Origin: RGIG4608 sp051867875
GTDB lineage: Bacteria > Bacillota > Clostridia > Oscillospirales > CAG-272
Direction: 5' to 3'
NCBI GenBank assembly: GCA_051867875.1
Contig: JBJDZG010000018.1
Coordinates: 1 to 55,942, forward strand
Length of the DNA stretch: 55,942 nucleotides
In this document: in pieces, positions 45,852 through 55,830 of the stretch
Numbering within the stretch: the first letter of the stretch is position 1
How the letters are laid out: every line of letters begins with the position of its first letter
Position numbers and translations under genes: made by a program
Notes under the pieces: model-generated
Seen by the model: the letters and a program-made list of their open reading frames with translations, nothing else
What the model was told of the DNA's origin: nothing
The model's database searches: none

Positions 45852-47309
45852 TTATATCTTCGGCGAAACTTCTTTGATTATCTGGTCGATATCGTATCTC
45901 ATAACGCCGTCCGTTATGAGCTTGCGCTCAATGGTTTCAATAGAACTGATAATAGTCGAATGGTCGCGGTTGAATATCTTTGCGATATTCGGGAGCGACA
46001 TTTCCGTAACCTCGCGGATAATGTAAATCGTCAGATGCCTTGCGTGGGCAATTTCCCTGTTTCTCTTTGCGGAGATGAGGTCCTCTTTGCTTACGCCGTA
46101 TTTCTGATATACCGACGAAAAAATCTTTTCAACCGTAACGCTCGTGGGCTCTGCACCGCCGAGAAGCTCGTTGATACAGCCGCGCGCGAGGTTCATGTCG
46201 ATAAGCTCGCCCGTGAGAAATACGCGCGCGCCGAGCTTGCGGACTGCACCCTCAATCTGACGGATATTCGAGCGGAGATTTTCCGCAAGATAGGTCAGCA
46301 CGTCCTCCGGCAGCTCAATTCCAATCTGCTCCGCCTTCTTCTTGATAATCGCTATGCGAAGCTCGAGGTCGGGCACCTGAATGTCGGCGATAAGTCCCCA
46401 CTCAAAGCGGGATTTGAGCCTGTCCTCAAGAGTCTTTATCTCGCAGGGCTGACGGTCGCTCGTAAGAATTATCTGCTTTCCGCCCTCGTAGAGAGCGTTG
46501 AAGGTGTGGAAAAATTCTTCCTGCGTTGATACCTTGCCCGCGATGAACTGAATGTCGTCGATAAGGAGCACGTCGCAGTCGCGGTACTTTTCGCGGAACT
46601 CGGGCATCGCCTGGCGGGAAAGACAGTCAATCATCTGGTTGGTGAAATCTTCACCCTTTATGTAAATAACCTTTATGTCGTTGTTGCGCTCGCGCAAGTA
46701 ATTGGTGATGGCGTAAAGCAGGTGCGTTTTGCCTATTCCGCTCGGTCCGTAAATGAAGAGCGGATTGTAGTTTTTCGCGGGATTTTGAGCAACCGCAACG
46801 CACGCCGCGTGAGCGAATTTGTTTGAAGAACCGACGATGAAATTGTCAAACGTGTATTCAAAATTGAAGGGCGGCATCGTCGAGCCGAGAACGTGAGCAT
46901 TCTTCGCTTGAAGCTCCTCTTTTTTCTTCTTTTGTTCCTCTTCCCTGCGCTTTCTCTCCTCGTTGGCGCGCCACTCGGGGTCGCCCATCGTAACCTTCGC
47001 CATTATTTCTCTCTTTGCCGCTTCGTAATCTCTCGGTTCTTCGGTGCAAATTACCTCAACGATAACGTCGAAGCCCAGCTCGTCAGAGAAACGGCGGGCG
47101 AGCTCTTCGGTGTATTTTTCGGAAAGTATCTTCTGCTTTAAGACGCTCTTTGTTTCAAGCGTGATAATGTAGTCCGCATAGCTGTATATGCCGAGCTCCT
47201 TGAACCAAAGCTCGCGCGAGCTGACGGTCATGGAGTCGGAAAATGAGTCGTAGACCCGCTGCCAGGCGGCCTTTATAACCTCTAACTGTATTTGATTTGT
47301 GTCCGACAC
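45852..47309 (-). CDS. dnaA: Chromosomal replication initiator DnaA
   Basis: A 485-residue AAA+ initiator. Domain I (about 1-90) is followed by a charged linker (NEERKRREEEQKKKKEE). Domain III has Walker A IYGPSGIGKTHLL and Walker B VLLIDDIQFI; domain IV ends with the box-binding signature FNRDHSTIISSIETI. I chose GTG 47309 because GGAAG lies seven bases upstream and the conserved domain begins there; a longer frame to 47468 adds unrelated Lys/His-rich residues. No DnaA-box cluster is seen directly upstream. Confidence 0.96.
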   Translation of the reverse strand: MSDTNQIQLEVIKAAWQRVYDSFSDSMTVSSRELWFKELGIYSYADYIITLETKSVLKQKILSEKYTEELARRFSDELGFDVIVEVICTEEPRDYEAAKREIMAKVTMGDPEWRANEERKRREEEQKKKKEELQAKNAHVLGSTMPPFNFEYTFDNFIVGSSNKFAHAACVAVAQNPAKNYNPLFIYGPSGIGKTHLLYAITNYLRERNNDIKVIYIKGEDFTNQMIDCLSRQAMPEFREKYRDCDVLLIDDIQFIAGKVSTQEEFFHTFNALYEGGKQIILTSDRQPCEIKTLEDRLKSRFEWGLIADIQVPDLELRIAIIKKKAEQIGIELPEDVLTYLAENLRSNIRQIEGAVRKLGARVFLTGELIDMNLARGCINELLGGAEPTSVTVEKIFSSVYQKYGVSKEDLISAKRNREIAHARHLTIYIIREVTEMSLPNIAKIFNRDHSTIISSIETIERKLITDGVMRYDIDQIIKEVSPKI

Positions 47310-47589
47310 GTCGTTCTTCCTTTCTTTTGATTTTTGTATGTAAATGTGTTGTTTGCTGTGTTTTTTCGCGTGCTTCGCCGAGTGTTTCGCGGCACCGTAG
47401 CTCCGAAAGAGCAACTCGGAGCGTTCGCTACGCGTTTTTGCCTGCGCCGTCCGCTCCGTAAAGAGCAATCCGAATGCCTGCCGTGCAGTCGCTCCCCGTG
47501 CGCCCCCGCCCGATTTTCATTTCGAAGCGTTGCGTACCAATGCTCGCGCAGATTTTCTCGCGCGCACACGCGTCTTTGTAAGATAAATT

Positions 47590-47700
47590 AATATAATATA
47601 GCAATATATACCTCATTATACCACACATTTGTCCGATTTACTTTTCACATCAAAATATTTTACAATTTGTTTACAATTTTCCAACCACAATTTACTTTTT
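47590..47700 (-). other. AT-rich upstream region of dnaA
   Basis: Strongly AT-rich sequence 280-390 bases upstream of the dnaA start. On the minus strand GGTATAATGAGG (about 47625-47614) holds a TATAAT -10 box. Only a single imperfect DnaA-box-like string is present. The leader of about 300 bases has no gene. Confidence 0.5.
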
Positions 47701-47759
47701 CGCGGGTTTGGCAATAGGAATACCCCCGATTTTTCCGCCCGCACCGCACACCGCGCGCA

Positions 47760-48620
47760 CAACAACCGTAGGGACCGGCGTCCTCGACGGTCCGTTTTCG
47801 ACGCTTGCACGAACGGTGAGCGCACCTCAACCGTAGGGCGGGGGCTTGCTCCCGCCGTCGCAAAAGGCGGGCGAAAACAATCGTATAGGTGCGGTGCAAA
47901 CACAACAGCCGTAGGGACCGGCGTCCCCGACGGTCCGTTTTGAAACGCAAACAATATAATTGCCGTAAAAATCACTTGGCTGTTTGATATGTTTCTACGC
48001 ATTTTTTCGTGCCTTAAAAATTCTATGTTTTTCGGGGCGTCGAGGACGTCGCCCCCTACGGATTATGTCATAAAATCAACGCGTGGCAAAAAAATCATAA
48101 TGGGTGCGCGAGGGTTTGTTTGATATCAATAGCCGTGAAGATACCGAAGCTCGTTAGCCGCTTTTCTCTTTGAAGTCATAGGCCCAAAGAAAAAAGCTAA
48201 CAAAAAAGAAATGCCGAATGAGAGTTTCGCTCTCTGCGGAGAGCGAGGCGGGGCTGCGCGCCCCACCGCCCGCGCCCGCTTTTGAAAAAGCGGGGTAAAA
48301 CACCCGCTTGGGTGCGGTGCGAACACAGCAATCGTAGGGGGCGACGTCCTCGACGCCCCGTTTTTCAACACAAACAACATAATAAAACATGAGAATAGGT
48401 ACGGTACGCGCTCTTTTGCTATCAACAGCCATGAGGACAGCAAATCTCCCTTATCCACTTTTCTCTTTGAGGGAAAAGGCTCAAAGAGAAAAGTTCGCAA
48501 AAGAGAAACGCCGTTTTTCCGCTCACGCCGCTCGGGCGCCCGCTTTTGAAAAAGCGGGGTAAAACGACCGATTGGGTTCGTTGCGAACTCGTTTGCTATC
48601 AACATCCGTAGCCGAAACCT
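47760..48620 (+). repeat. Long repeat cluster with one R1-R2 element and a second R2
   Basis: Hairpin units at 47767-47795 and 47831-47855; R1 at 47909-48061; R2 at 48099-48318; another unit at 48335-48361; a second R2 copy at about 48376-48575. No gene is seen between the dnaA start and the comM stop. Confidence 0.85.
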
Positions 48621-48679
48621 CGCATCTATCCGTCCGTCAGCAAACGGGTTTTTCTTCTCGCTCGCAGAAAGAGAAGAAA

Positions 48680-48717
48680 TTCAGGGTGTAAAGCGTTCTC
48701 ACGCTTTACACCCTGAA
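48680..48717. repeat. Perfect 16-bp inverted repeat
   Basis: TTCAGGGTGTAAAGCG (48680-48695) and its exact complement (48702-48717) around a six-base loop. A related half (TTCAGGGTATAAAGC) sits near recF at about 43444. No T run follows, so it is not an ordinary terminator. Sequence from 48720 to 48860 resembles the leader repeat and a GCATCTTTATAAAC hairpin. Confidence 0.75.
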
Positions 48718-48860
48718 AATTTGCCGTAAGGCAAATCCCGTTTGCACGGACTCTTGCCGCGAAGCTCTGCAAAAAGTTTTTGCGGAGCTTTTTTCAAAAA
48801 GCGACCTTCTTTTTCCTACTAACTTTTTCTCGAAAAAGCGGCATCTTTATAAACTAACTT

Positions 48861-50405
48861 CTATCCCCAATATTTCTTATCCAACGAGCGCAACTGAATT
48901 GCCTCGGCGACGTGCTTTGCGCCGATTGTTTCGGAGCGGTCGAGGTCGGCAATCGTGCGCGCGACGCGCAAAATACGGTCGTAACCGCGCGCGGAAAGCC
49001 CCAATTTGTCGTAGGCGGCGCGGAGCAGAGTTGAAGCGCTGTCGTCGATAACGCAGAATTTGCGAATTTCCGCCGCGTCGAGATTTGCGTTATTTTTGGG
49101 ACGCGCACCCGCGCTCTTCATTCTTTGAAGTCCGAAATCACGGGCGCCGATAACGCGCTCGCGTATGGTCGCACTGGACTCACCGCCGTCCGATTTTGAT
49201 GAAATTTCAACGTAAGAGAGCGACGGGAGCTCAATCTGAATATCGATTCGGTCAAGCAGAGGACCGCTGATTTTTGAAATATAGCGTTTAACGTCATCGG
49301 GCTTGCAGGTGCAGGGCTTCGTCGGGTGTCCGAAATATCCGCATCGGCACGGATTCATAGCGCAGACGAGCATAAAATTGCACGGGAAAGTAACCTTCGC
49401 CGTCGCCCTCGTGATAGTAACCTTTCCGTCCTCAAGAGGCTGACGGAGCGTGTCCGTAACCTGCTTTGAAAATTCGGGAAGCTCGTCGAGGAAGAGCACG
49501 CCGTTATGTGCGAGCGAAACCTCGCCCGGAACGGGATTTGCCCCGCCGCCGACAAGAGAGGCCGCGCTCATCGTGTGATGGGGAGAGCGGAAGGGACGGC
49601 GGAAAAGCAGGGATTCGTTCTCTTTGAGCGAGCCCGCTATGGAGTAAACCTTGGTCGTTTCAATCGCCTCGTCAAAGGTGAGAGGCGGCAAAATCGACGG
49701 CAAGCGCTTTGCGAGCATTGATTTTCCCGTGCCGGGAGGTCCGATGAGTAAAATATTGTGCCCGCCCGCGGCGGCAATTTCCATAGCCCTCTTTGCAAGG
49801 GCCTGACCCTTGACGTCGCTGAAATCTTCGCCGTAACAGAGCACGTTCTCATTCGCACGGGTTCTGTCGTAGGAAATCGGAGCCATTTCAAAACCGCCGT
49901 TAAGATGGCGCACGAGGTCGCTCACGTTTGAAACGGAAATGACGCTTATTCCATCGACTGCCGCCGCCTCAACGGCGTTCGGTGCGGGAACGTAGAACTC
50001 CTTAAAACCTGCGTCGCGGGCCGCAACGCACATTGAAAGAACACCGCGCACGCCTCGGACCTCGCCCGAGAGCGAAAGCTCGCCGACGAAGCATTTTTTC
50101 GACATATCGCGCTCGGGAGCGATGACTCCTCCCGCGTGAAGAATAGACAAAAGAATCGGCAAATCGAGCGCCGAGCCCTCTTTTTTCTTATCGGCGGGCG
50201 CGAGATTTACGGTGAGCAGTGCGAGCGGAAACTGTATTCCGCTGTTTGCGCACGCGTTTCTGACGCGCTCCTTGGCTTCCTTGACCGCCATATCAGGCAG
50301 GCCGACGAGCTCAAAACCGGGAATTTTATTCCGCGCACTGCACTCGACCGTTACGATGAATCCGTCAATGCCCGATATGCCCGTGCTGTATATCTTAGAG
50401 TACAT
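48861..50405 (-). CDS. comM: ComM/YifB-family Mg-chelatase-like AAA+ protein
   Basis: A 514-residue protein with a Lon-like N-terminal domain (about 1-170), then an AAA+ module: Walker A IGPPGTGKSMLAKRLP near 215 and VLFLDELPEFSKQV near 300, with SAASLVGGG and CNFMLVCAMNPCRCG between and after. ComM family members act as branch-migration helicases during natural transformation. ATG 50405 follows GGGAGG. It stands alone. Confidence 0.92.
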   Translation of the reverse strand: MYSKIYSTGISGIDGFIVTVECSARNKIPGFELVGLPDMAVKEAKERVRNACANSGIQFPLALLTVNLAPADKKKEGSALDLPILLSILHAGGVIAPERDMSKKCFVGELSLSGEVRGVRGVLSMCVAARDAGFKEFYVPAPNAVEAAAVDGISVISVSNVSDLVRHLNGGFEMAPISYDRTRANENVLCYGEDFSDVKGQALAKRAMEIAAAGGHNILLIGPPGTGKSMLAKRLPSILPPLTFDEAIETTKVYSIAGSLKENESLLFRRPFRSPHHTMSAASLVGGGANPVPGEVSLAHNGVLFLDELPEFSKQVTDTLRQPLEDGKVTITRATAKVTFPCNFMLVCAMNPCRCGYFGHPTKPCTCKPDDVKRYISKISGPLLDRIDIQIELPSLSYVEISSKSDGGESSATIRERVIGARDFGLQRMKSAGARPKNNANLDAAEIRKFCVIDDSASTLLRAAYDKLGLSARGYDRILRVARTIADLDRSETIGAKHVAEAIQLRSLDKKYWG

Positions 50406-50537
50406 TTTTTGTTCCTCCCGAAAGTCATTTTATCGAAAAAAGTCTGTTTTCCCCATCATTATACTATATCTCTGCCCGCTTTGCAAGTCAAACTTGATTA
50501 TTTTGTAAATCCAAAGCCGTAAAAAATGAAGTTTGTC

Positions 50538-50566
50538 TTGAAAAGCGGAAATTCATATAGTATAAT
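50538..50566 (+). promoter_or_regulatory. Promoter of the GNAT / RNase M5-like operon
   Basis: TTGAAA at 50538-50543, a 17-bp spacer, TATAAT at 50561-50566. Confidence 0.85.
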
Positions 50567-50618
50567 AGTGAAAAAGAGCCGTTTTTAAGGCATATCGGCA
50601 AATTCAAGGAGAGAATAA

Positions 50619-51176
50619 ATGAACGCATCTATTGATATTTCGGGTGTAAGGCTTACGACCGAGCGACTCATTCTGCGCCCGTGGCGGGAGTCGGATTTGG
50701 CGGATTTTTACGAATACGCGAGCGTTGACGGAGTCGGGCAGATGGCGGGCTGGTTGCCCCACTCCGATATCGAAAAATCGCGCGAGATTCTTTCGCATTT
50801 CATTGAAAACAAAAATTGCTTTGCCCTTGAATTTGAGGGAAAGGTCATAGGCTCACTCGGAATCGAGGAGTACGACGAGGAAGGCTTTCCCGAGCTTGCC
50901 CGGCTTCGCGGGCGTGAGCTTGGCTACGTTCTCTCAAAGGATTTCTGGGGGCGCGGACTTATGCCCGAGGCGGTGCGCGGGGTGATTTCTTATCTTTTTG
51001 ACGGGTTAAAGCTCGATTTTATCACCGTCGGGCATTTCGTATGGAATACGCAATCGCAGAGTGTCATCGAAAAATGCGGTTTTACTTACCTTAAAACCGT
51101 GGAGCACAAAACGCGCTACGAAACGGTTGAGAGAACAAAAATGTACATTTTGCGCGCCGAAAGCAGCGAAAAATAA
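50619..51176 (+). CDS. GNAT-family acetyltransferase (RimJ/RimL-like)
   Basis: A 185-residue GCN5-related acetyltransferase. TERLILRPWRESDLADFYEY opens the fold, the acetyl-CoA loop is LSKDFWGRGLMPEAV near residue 107, and NTQSQSVIEKCGFTYL near 145 is the RimJ/RimL-type end. ATG 50619 follows AAGGAGAG. The next gene starts 17 bp later. The substrate could be a ribosomal protein N terminus or a small molecule. Confidence 0.87.
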   Translation: MNASIDISGVRLTTERLILRPWRESDLADFYEYASVDGVGQMAGWLPHSDIEKSREILSHFIENKNCFALEFEGKVIGSLGIEEYDEEGFPELARLRGRELGYVLSKDFWGRGLMPEAVRGVISYLFDGLKLDFITVGHFVWNTQSQSVIEKCGFTYLKTVEHKTRYETVERTKMYILRAESSEK

Positions 51177-51193
51177 CTGATTTTGAGGGAAAT

Positions 51194-51889
51194 ATGAAGA
51201 AGCTAAAACTTGCGTACCCCGTGATAGTCGAGGGGAAATACGACCGCTTAAAGCTTCTCGCGGTGTGCGAGGGGCTCATAATAAAGACCGACGGCTTCGG
51301 CGTTTTCAAGAGGAGCGAGCTCGCCTCTCTTATCCGCGCCCTCGCAAAGGCGTCGCCCGTAATCGTGCTGACGGACAGCGACGGCGGGGGCAAGGTCATT
51401 CGCTCGCACATTTCGTCGCTCGTGCCGAAGGACAGACTGATTCAGCTCTACATTCCGAAAATCGAGGGCAAGGAAAAACGCAAATCCGAGCCGTCGAAAG
51501 AGGGCACGCTCGGCGTTGAGGGAATGGAAAATGAGCTTATTTACAAGCTCCTTTTGCCGTTTTCGAGCGATTTTGAGAGTGAAAATGGCGAAAACAGCGA
51601 AAAAACAGGAGTTGAGGACAGCTCCGCGGTGTCGGAATTTTTCTCCGAAACCGAAAGAAATTCGCTTTCCGCGGCTCAAAAGCTCGCCGAAATTGCGAAA
51701 AATCCGCTTTCCAAGGTTGATTTTTACGTTGACGGATTGACGGGCGGCGAAAATTCGTCCGCCAAGCGCGACGCGCTGGCAGAGAAATTCGGACTTCCCG
51801 CGGGTATGACTCCAAATGCGCTCCTCGAAGCGCTGAAAGTCGTTGCGACCTACGACGAGTACCTTAACGCCGTCGGGCGCGTCAAATAA
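51194..51889 (+). CDS. RNase M5-like TOPRIM protein with C-terminal DUF4093-type domain
   Basis: A 231-residue protein. The TOPRIM core has YPVIVEGKYDRLKL at the N terminus with its Glu, VIVLTDSDGGGKVIR near residue 55 with the DxD pair, and the GVEGME segment near 108, as in ribonuclease M5, which matures 5S rRNA. A separate helical C-terminal domain (about 150-231, ending ALKVVATYDEYLNAV) fits the DUF4093 extension seen in Firmicutes proteins. ATG 51194 follows TTGAGGGA. It shares the GNAT transcript. Confidence 0.85.
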   Translation: MKKLKLAYPVIVEGKYDRLKLLAVCEGLIIKTDGFGVFKRSELASLIRALAKASPVIVLTDSDGGGKVIRSHISSLVPKDRLIQLYIPKIEGKEKRKSEPSKEGTLGVEGMENELIYKLLLPFSSDFESENGENSEKTGVEDSSAVSEFFSETERNSLSAAQKLAEIAKNPLSKVDFYVDGLTGGENSSAKRDALAEKFGLPAGMTPNALLEALKVVATYDEYLNAVGRVK

Positions 51890-52700
51890 ATAAATCCTCG
51901 CGGGATTTGTGAAATACGCCTTTGGCGCGTGAATAAAATTAAGAGCGAGCATCGGATTATTCTCCGCTTGTTCGCTCTTTTTTTGTTGCGTGTACGAATA
52001 CGCGCTAACGGCGCGCACGCAACAATTGTATGGGGCGACGTCCCCGACGGTCCGTTTTGTAACACAAACAACATAATTGCCGTAAAAATCATTTAATCGT
52101 TTGATATGTTTCTACGCAATTTTTTCGTGCGGTCAGAACTCCACGCTTTTCGGGGCGTCGAGGACGTCGCCCCCTACGGAATATATCAAAATTCAACGCG
52201 TGGCAAAAAATCATAATGGGTGCGTGAGGGTTTGTTTGCTACCAATAGCCGTGAAGATACCGAAGCTCGATAGCCGCTTTTTCTCTGCAAGCGTAGGCGC
52301 AGAGAAAAAGCTAACAAAAAGAGACGCCGATTTTTCCGCTCACGCCGCTCGGGCGCCCGCTTTTGAAAAAGCGGGGCAAAACACCCGCTTGGGTGCGGTG
52401 CGAATTCGTCAGGTACAGGTAGCCATAAAGGCACCGAAACCCGATATCCACTTTTCTCTTTGCTAATATAGGCGCAAAGAGAAAAGTTCGCAAAAGAGAA
52501 ACGCCGAAAGGGAAATTTCGCCGTTGCGACGGCGACAAGGGCTACGCGCCCTTGACCGCGCCCGCTTTTGAAAAAGCGGGGCAAAACACCCGCTTGGACA
52601 CGGCGCGAACATCGCAAAAACGGGGCGAAAACGACCGCTTGGGTGCTGTGCGAACATCACAAAAAACCGTCATTTTCGGCGGGAGCAAGCCCTCGTCCTA
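51886..52700 (+). repeat. GTGAAAT array, R1-R2 element and second R2
   Basis: A short GTGAAAT-hairpin array leads into a GAGCGAGCA...TGTTCGCTC terminator-like hairpin ending in T (about 51940-51985). R1 lies at 52026-52179, R2 at 52214-52400, and a second diverged R2 at about 52401-52602. No gene is seen up to the uppP stop at 52725. Confidence 0.82.
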
Positions 52701-52724
52701 CACTTTTTCTGATTGACTTCCTGT

Positions 52725-53639
52725 TTAACTCAATCCTTTAAGCGTGAAATACGCGAGTACGGCGGCACCGAGCGCGATTCGGTACAAGCCGAACGGTGCG
52801 AAAGAGTGATTTTTGACGAAATTCATCAAAAATTTAATTGCAATCATTGAAACGGCAAAGGCGACCGCCGTTGCAACTGCGAGAATTATCCACGCTTCGG
52901 CGGGCACGGCGAGCGCCGTGCCAAATGAGTTGTCGCCCCCCACAAACTTAAAAAATCCGAGCGATTTTATAAGACTTCCACCCACCATTGCGGGAATACC
53001 CATAAAAAATGAAAATTCTGCCCCGCAAGTGCGCGAGAAGCCGATTAGCATCGAGCCTAAAATCGTCGAGCCCGAGCGCGACGTTCCGGGCACTATTGCA
53101 AGCATTTGGAACACGCCGAGTAAAAATGCCTGACGGTACGGTATCTCGCCGACGTCCGTTACCGTCGGGATTTTTTTTGCGTTTCGTTTCTCAATCAGAA
53201 TGAACAAAATTCCGTAAATTATGAGCATCAGCGCCACGACAAAACCGTTGTAGAGCCAGCCGTCAATGTCCTTGCCCGTGAGATTTTCGATTATCCTGTC
53301 AAGGACAATTCCGACCAACGCCGCAGGCACGCTCGCAACGCAGACCTTAACCCAAATCTGCCACACCGCGCGCCTTTCCGTCTTGCTTTTGCCCTTTGAG
53401 AACGGCCAGAGCTTATCCCAAAAGAGCACGACGACTGCCAGAATCGCGCCGAGCTGAATTACGACCTCGAACATTTCCACAAATTCCGCCGTGAAATCGG
53501 GGTGCACTCCCTCGCCCACGCGGAGCGGGAAAAATTCGTCAAAAAGTATAATGTGCCCCGTCGAGCTGACGGGCAACCACTCCGTGATGCCCTCGATGAC
53601 GCCTAAAATTATCGCTTTTATAAGTTCGATTATAAACAT
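52725..53639 (-). CDS. uppP: Undecaprenyl-diphosphatase
   Basis: A 304-residue integral membrane phosphatase that recycles undecaprenyl pyrophosphate for wall synthesis; overexpression gives bacitracin resistance in other species. The family motif EGITEWLPVSSTGHI (16-30) and the second motif VPGTSRSGSTI near residue 187 hold the catalytic Glu, His and Arg. About eight transmembrane helices. ATG 53639 follows GAGGAG. It starts 27 bp downstream of the NUDIX gene on the same strand. Confidence 0.95.
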   Translation of the reverse strand: MFIIELIKAIILGVIEGITEWLPVSSTGHIILFDEFFPLRVGEGVHPDFTAEFVEMFEVVIQLGAILAVVVLFWDKLWPFSKGKSKTERRAVWQIWVKVCVASVPAALVGIVLDRIIENLTGKDIDGWLYNGFVVALMLIIYGILFILIEKRNAKKIPTVTDVGEIPYRQAFLLGVFQMLAIVPGTSRSGSTILGSMLIGFSRTCGAEFSFFMGIPAMVGGSLIKSLGFFKFVGGDNSFGTALAVPAEAWIILAVATAVAFAVSMIAIKFLMNFVKNHSFAPFGLYRIALGAAVLAYFTLKGLS

Positions 53640-53666
53640 ATTCCGCTCCTCAAATATTGATTTTGC

Positions 53667-54149
53667 TTACTTTCCGAGCAGCTCGCAAAGCGCCGTGTAC
53701 TCGCGCAGATAAAGCCCGCGTCTCATCTCGTCCGTGTCGGAGTACCTCTCGTGCTCGGAGAAAACGGACAGCGCTTCGTCTACGGAAAACCACCTCGGCT
53801 CCATTCCGACCTCGCGCTCGCGCTCCGTCGGCTTCATCTGTGCCGAGCCTGCCATCTCGCCGAGAAAATACAGACTGATGAGTTTCATATTTTCGTAATA
53901 TTCGTCGATTTCAAGCATACATTCGGACACTTTTATGAGGAGTCCCGTCTCCTCTGCGACCTCGCGGACGCAACATTCCGCCTCATCCTCGCCCGGCTCT
54001 ATTCCGCCGCCGGGAATCATCAGCTGCCCCGTCAGCGTTTCGTATGAAATGAGAATTTCCCCATCGCGCAGGACCACTGCCCTGCACGCCACACGGCAGG
54101 CGTCCCAGTGGCCTGAATAATTCTTGCCGACTATTTCCACGTTTTTCAT
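53667..54149 (-). CDS. NUDIX hydrolase
   Basis: A 160-residue hydrolase of nucleoside-diphosphate-linked substrates. The Nudix box is complete: GGGIEPGEDEAECCVREVAE followed by ETGL, about residues 47-70. The N-terminal strand ACRAVVLRDGEILISYE and the later KLISLYFLGEM fit the fold. It is upstream of uppP and possibly cotranscribed. Substrate is not predictable. Confidence 0.88.
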   Translation of the reverse strand: MKNVEIVGKNYSGHWDACRVACRAVVLRDGEILISYETLTGQLMIPGGGIEPGEDEAECCVREVAEETGLLIKVSECMLEIDEYYENMKLISLYFLGEMAGSAQMKPTEREREVGMEPRWFSVDEALSVFSEHERYSDTDEMRRGLYLREYTALCELLGK

Positions 54150-54330
54150 CTTATTGTCCTCGCTTTTCGTGAATTTGGATTTTGAAACGGCGCGCGGCGC
54201 GTTCTTCTGAATTATATTGTCATTATACTATATAAAAGTACACTTTTCAAGACAAACGAGCTTTTTTGCAAATCCATTTTTTCAAAAACAAAAAGCTTGA
54301 CTTGAAACGTGCCGATTTGATTGTTTTCAC

Positions 54331-54359
54331 TTGACATAACGGCGGGAATATATTATAAT
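54331..54359 (+). promoter_or_regulatory. Promoter of the U32-family gene
   Basis: TTGACA at 54331-54336, a 17-bp spacer, TATAAT at 54354-54359: perfect consensus. Confidence 0.9.
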
Positions 54360-54406
54360 CAGAATGAGAAGAAATCGCAATCAGCAAGATAAGGAACGAA
54401 AAATTA

Positions 54407-55678
54407 ATGAGAGAAAACAGAGTTGAGTTATTATCCCCTGCGGGGAATTTTGAAAAAATGAAGGCGGCACTGCTTTACGGCGCGGACGCGGTATATCTGG
54501 CGGGAAATATGTTCGGAATGCGTTCCGCAGCGGACAATTTTACCAACGAGGAGCTTTTTGAGGCGGTAAAATACGCCCACGAGCGAGGAAAAAAGGTTTA
54601 TCTGACCGTAAATACGATGCCGCACGAGCACGAATATTCAGTTTTACGTGAATATTTATGCAATTTGAAGGACTGCGAAATCGACGCGATGATTGTCGCC
54701 GACCTCGGCGTCATGGCGACTGTCAAAGAAATTTTGCCCGAGATGGAGATTCACGTTTCCACTCAGGCTAGCATCGTGAGCGTGGCGGCGGCGATGGCTT
54801 ACGTCCGCCTCGGAGCAAAAAGACTTGTGCTCGCGCGCGAGCTGACCCTCGGAGAAATCAAAAAAATCCGCGCGGGAATCCCCGAGGAAATCGAGCTTGA
54901 AGCGTTCATTCACGGTTCAATGTGTGTCAGCTACAGCGGTCGCTGTATGCTCTCCCACCACATCACGGGCAGGGACGCAAACCGCGGTGCGTGTGCTCAG
55001 CCCTGCCGTTGGAATTTTACGCTTTATGAAGAAAAAAGGCCCGATTTTCCGCTTCCCGTCGAGCAAAATGAGCTGGGAACGTTCATCATGTCGTCAAAGG
55101 ATATGTGCACTATCGAGCACGTTCCCGAGCTGATTGAGGCGGGAATAAGCTCATTCAAAATCGAGGGCAGAATGAAGAGCGCCTACTATACGGCGGTCGT
55201 TTCCAACGCTTACCGAATGGCTATCGACGCGTACTACCTCGACGGTGAAAATTACAAATTCAACCCCCTCTGGCTGCGCGAGCTCGAGTCCGTCAGCCAC
55301 CGCGAATACTGCACGGGCTTCTATTTTGATTATCCTATGGACAACGCACAGCTTGCGACTACCACGGGATACATTCGTGAAAAATCGTACTTTGCGACGG
55401 CTTGCGAAATGAGCGAGGACGAAAAAAAGATTCAGGAAATACTGAATAAAAATTCATCTGACGGCAAATTCTATCTCTTTATGCAGAAGAATAAGGCGAA
55501 AGTCGGCGACAGTGCCGAGATAATTTCGCCAAACGCTGTCGGACGTGCACTGACTGTCACGGATTTGCGCGACACTAACGGAGAACCCATAGAAAGCGCA
55601 CCTCACCCGTTTATGCACTTTTTCGTAAAAGTGCCGTTTGAGGTTTCCGTAGGCGACATTTTGCGCGCAGGGGAGTAG
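54407..55678 (+). CDS. U32 peptidase-family protein (TrhP-like)
   Basis: A 423-residue protein with the U32 signature EAFIHGSMCVSYSGRCMLSH near residues 166-185 and cysteines CAQPCRW near 197, which bind an iron-sulfur cluster in relatives. VELLSPAGNFEKMKAALLYGADAVYLA opens the TIM barrel; a small C-terminal domain (about 345-423) ends in DILRAGE. Close relatives (YrrO/TrhP) take part in 5-hydroxyuridine formation in tRNA, a likelier role than proteolysis. ATG 54407 has a weak ribosome site. A strong promoter precedes it. Confidence 0.9.
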   Translation: MRENRVELLSPAGNFEKMKAALLYGADAVYLAGNMFGMRSAADNFTNEELFEAVKYAHERGKKVYLTVNTMPHEHEYSVLREYLCNLKDCEIDAMIVADLGVMATVKEILPEMEIHVSTQASIVSVAAAMAYVRLGAKRLVLARELTLGEIKKIRAGIPEEIELEAFIHGSMCVSYSGRCMLSHHITGRDANRGACAQPCRWNFTLYEEKRPDFPLPVEQNELGTFIMSSKDMCTIEHVPELIEAGISSFKIEGRMKSAYYTAVVSNAYRMAIDAYYLDGENYKFNPLWLRELESVSHREYCTGFYFDYPMDNAQLATTTGYIREKSYFATACEMSEDEKKIQEILNKNSSDGKFYLFMQKNKAKVGDSAEIISPNAVGRALTVTDLRDTNGEPIESAPHPFMHFFVKVPFEVSVGDILRAGE

Positions 55679-55794
55679 AAAGACAGTTTATAAAGATGCG
55701 CCTTTTTTGGGGAAAGGTGTAAGAAAACAGTCGCTTGGGCGAGTGCGAACACAAAAAACGAAGGCAAAAAGTTAATTTTCATAAAGACGAAATA

Positions 55795-55830
55795 CCCCGA
55801 CAGACGAAAAAATCTGTCGGGGCGTTTTTC
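55795..55830 (+). terminator. Terminator after the U32-family gene
   Basis: CCCCGACAGA (55795-55804) pairs with TCTGTCGGGG (55813-55822), then CGTTTTT. Confidence 0.88.

Noticed and set aside
47310..47760. oriC directly upstream of dnaA
   Set aside because: The region is AT-rich but holds no cluster of DnaA boxes; the recF-remB gap has many.
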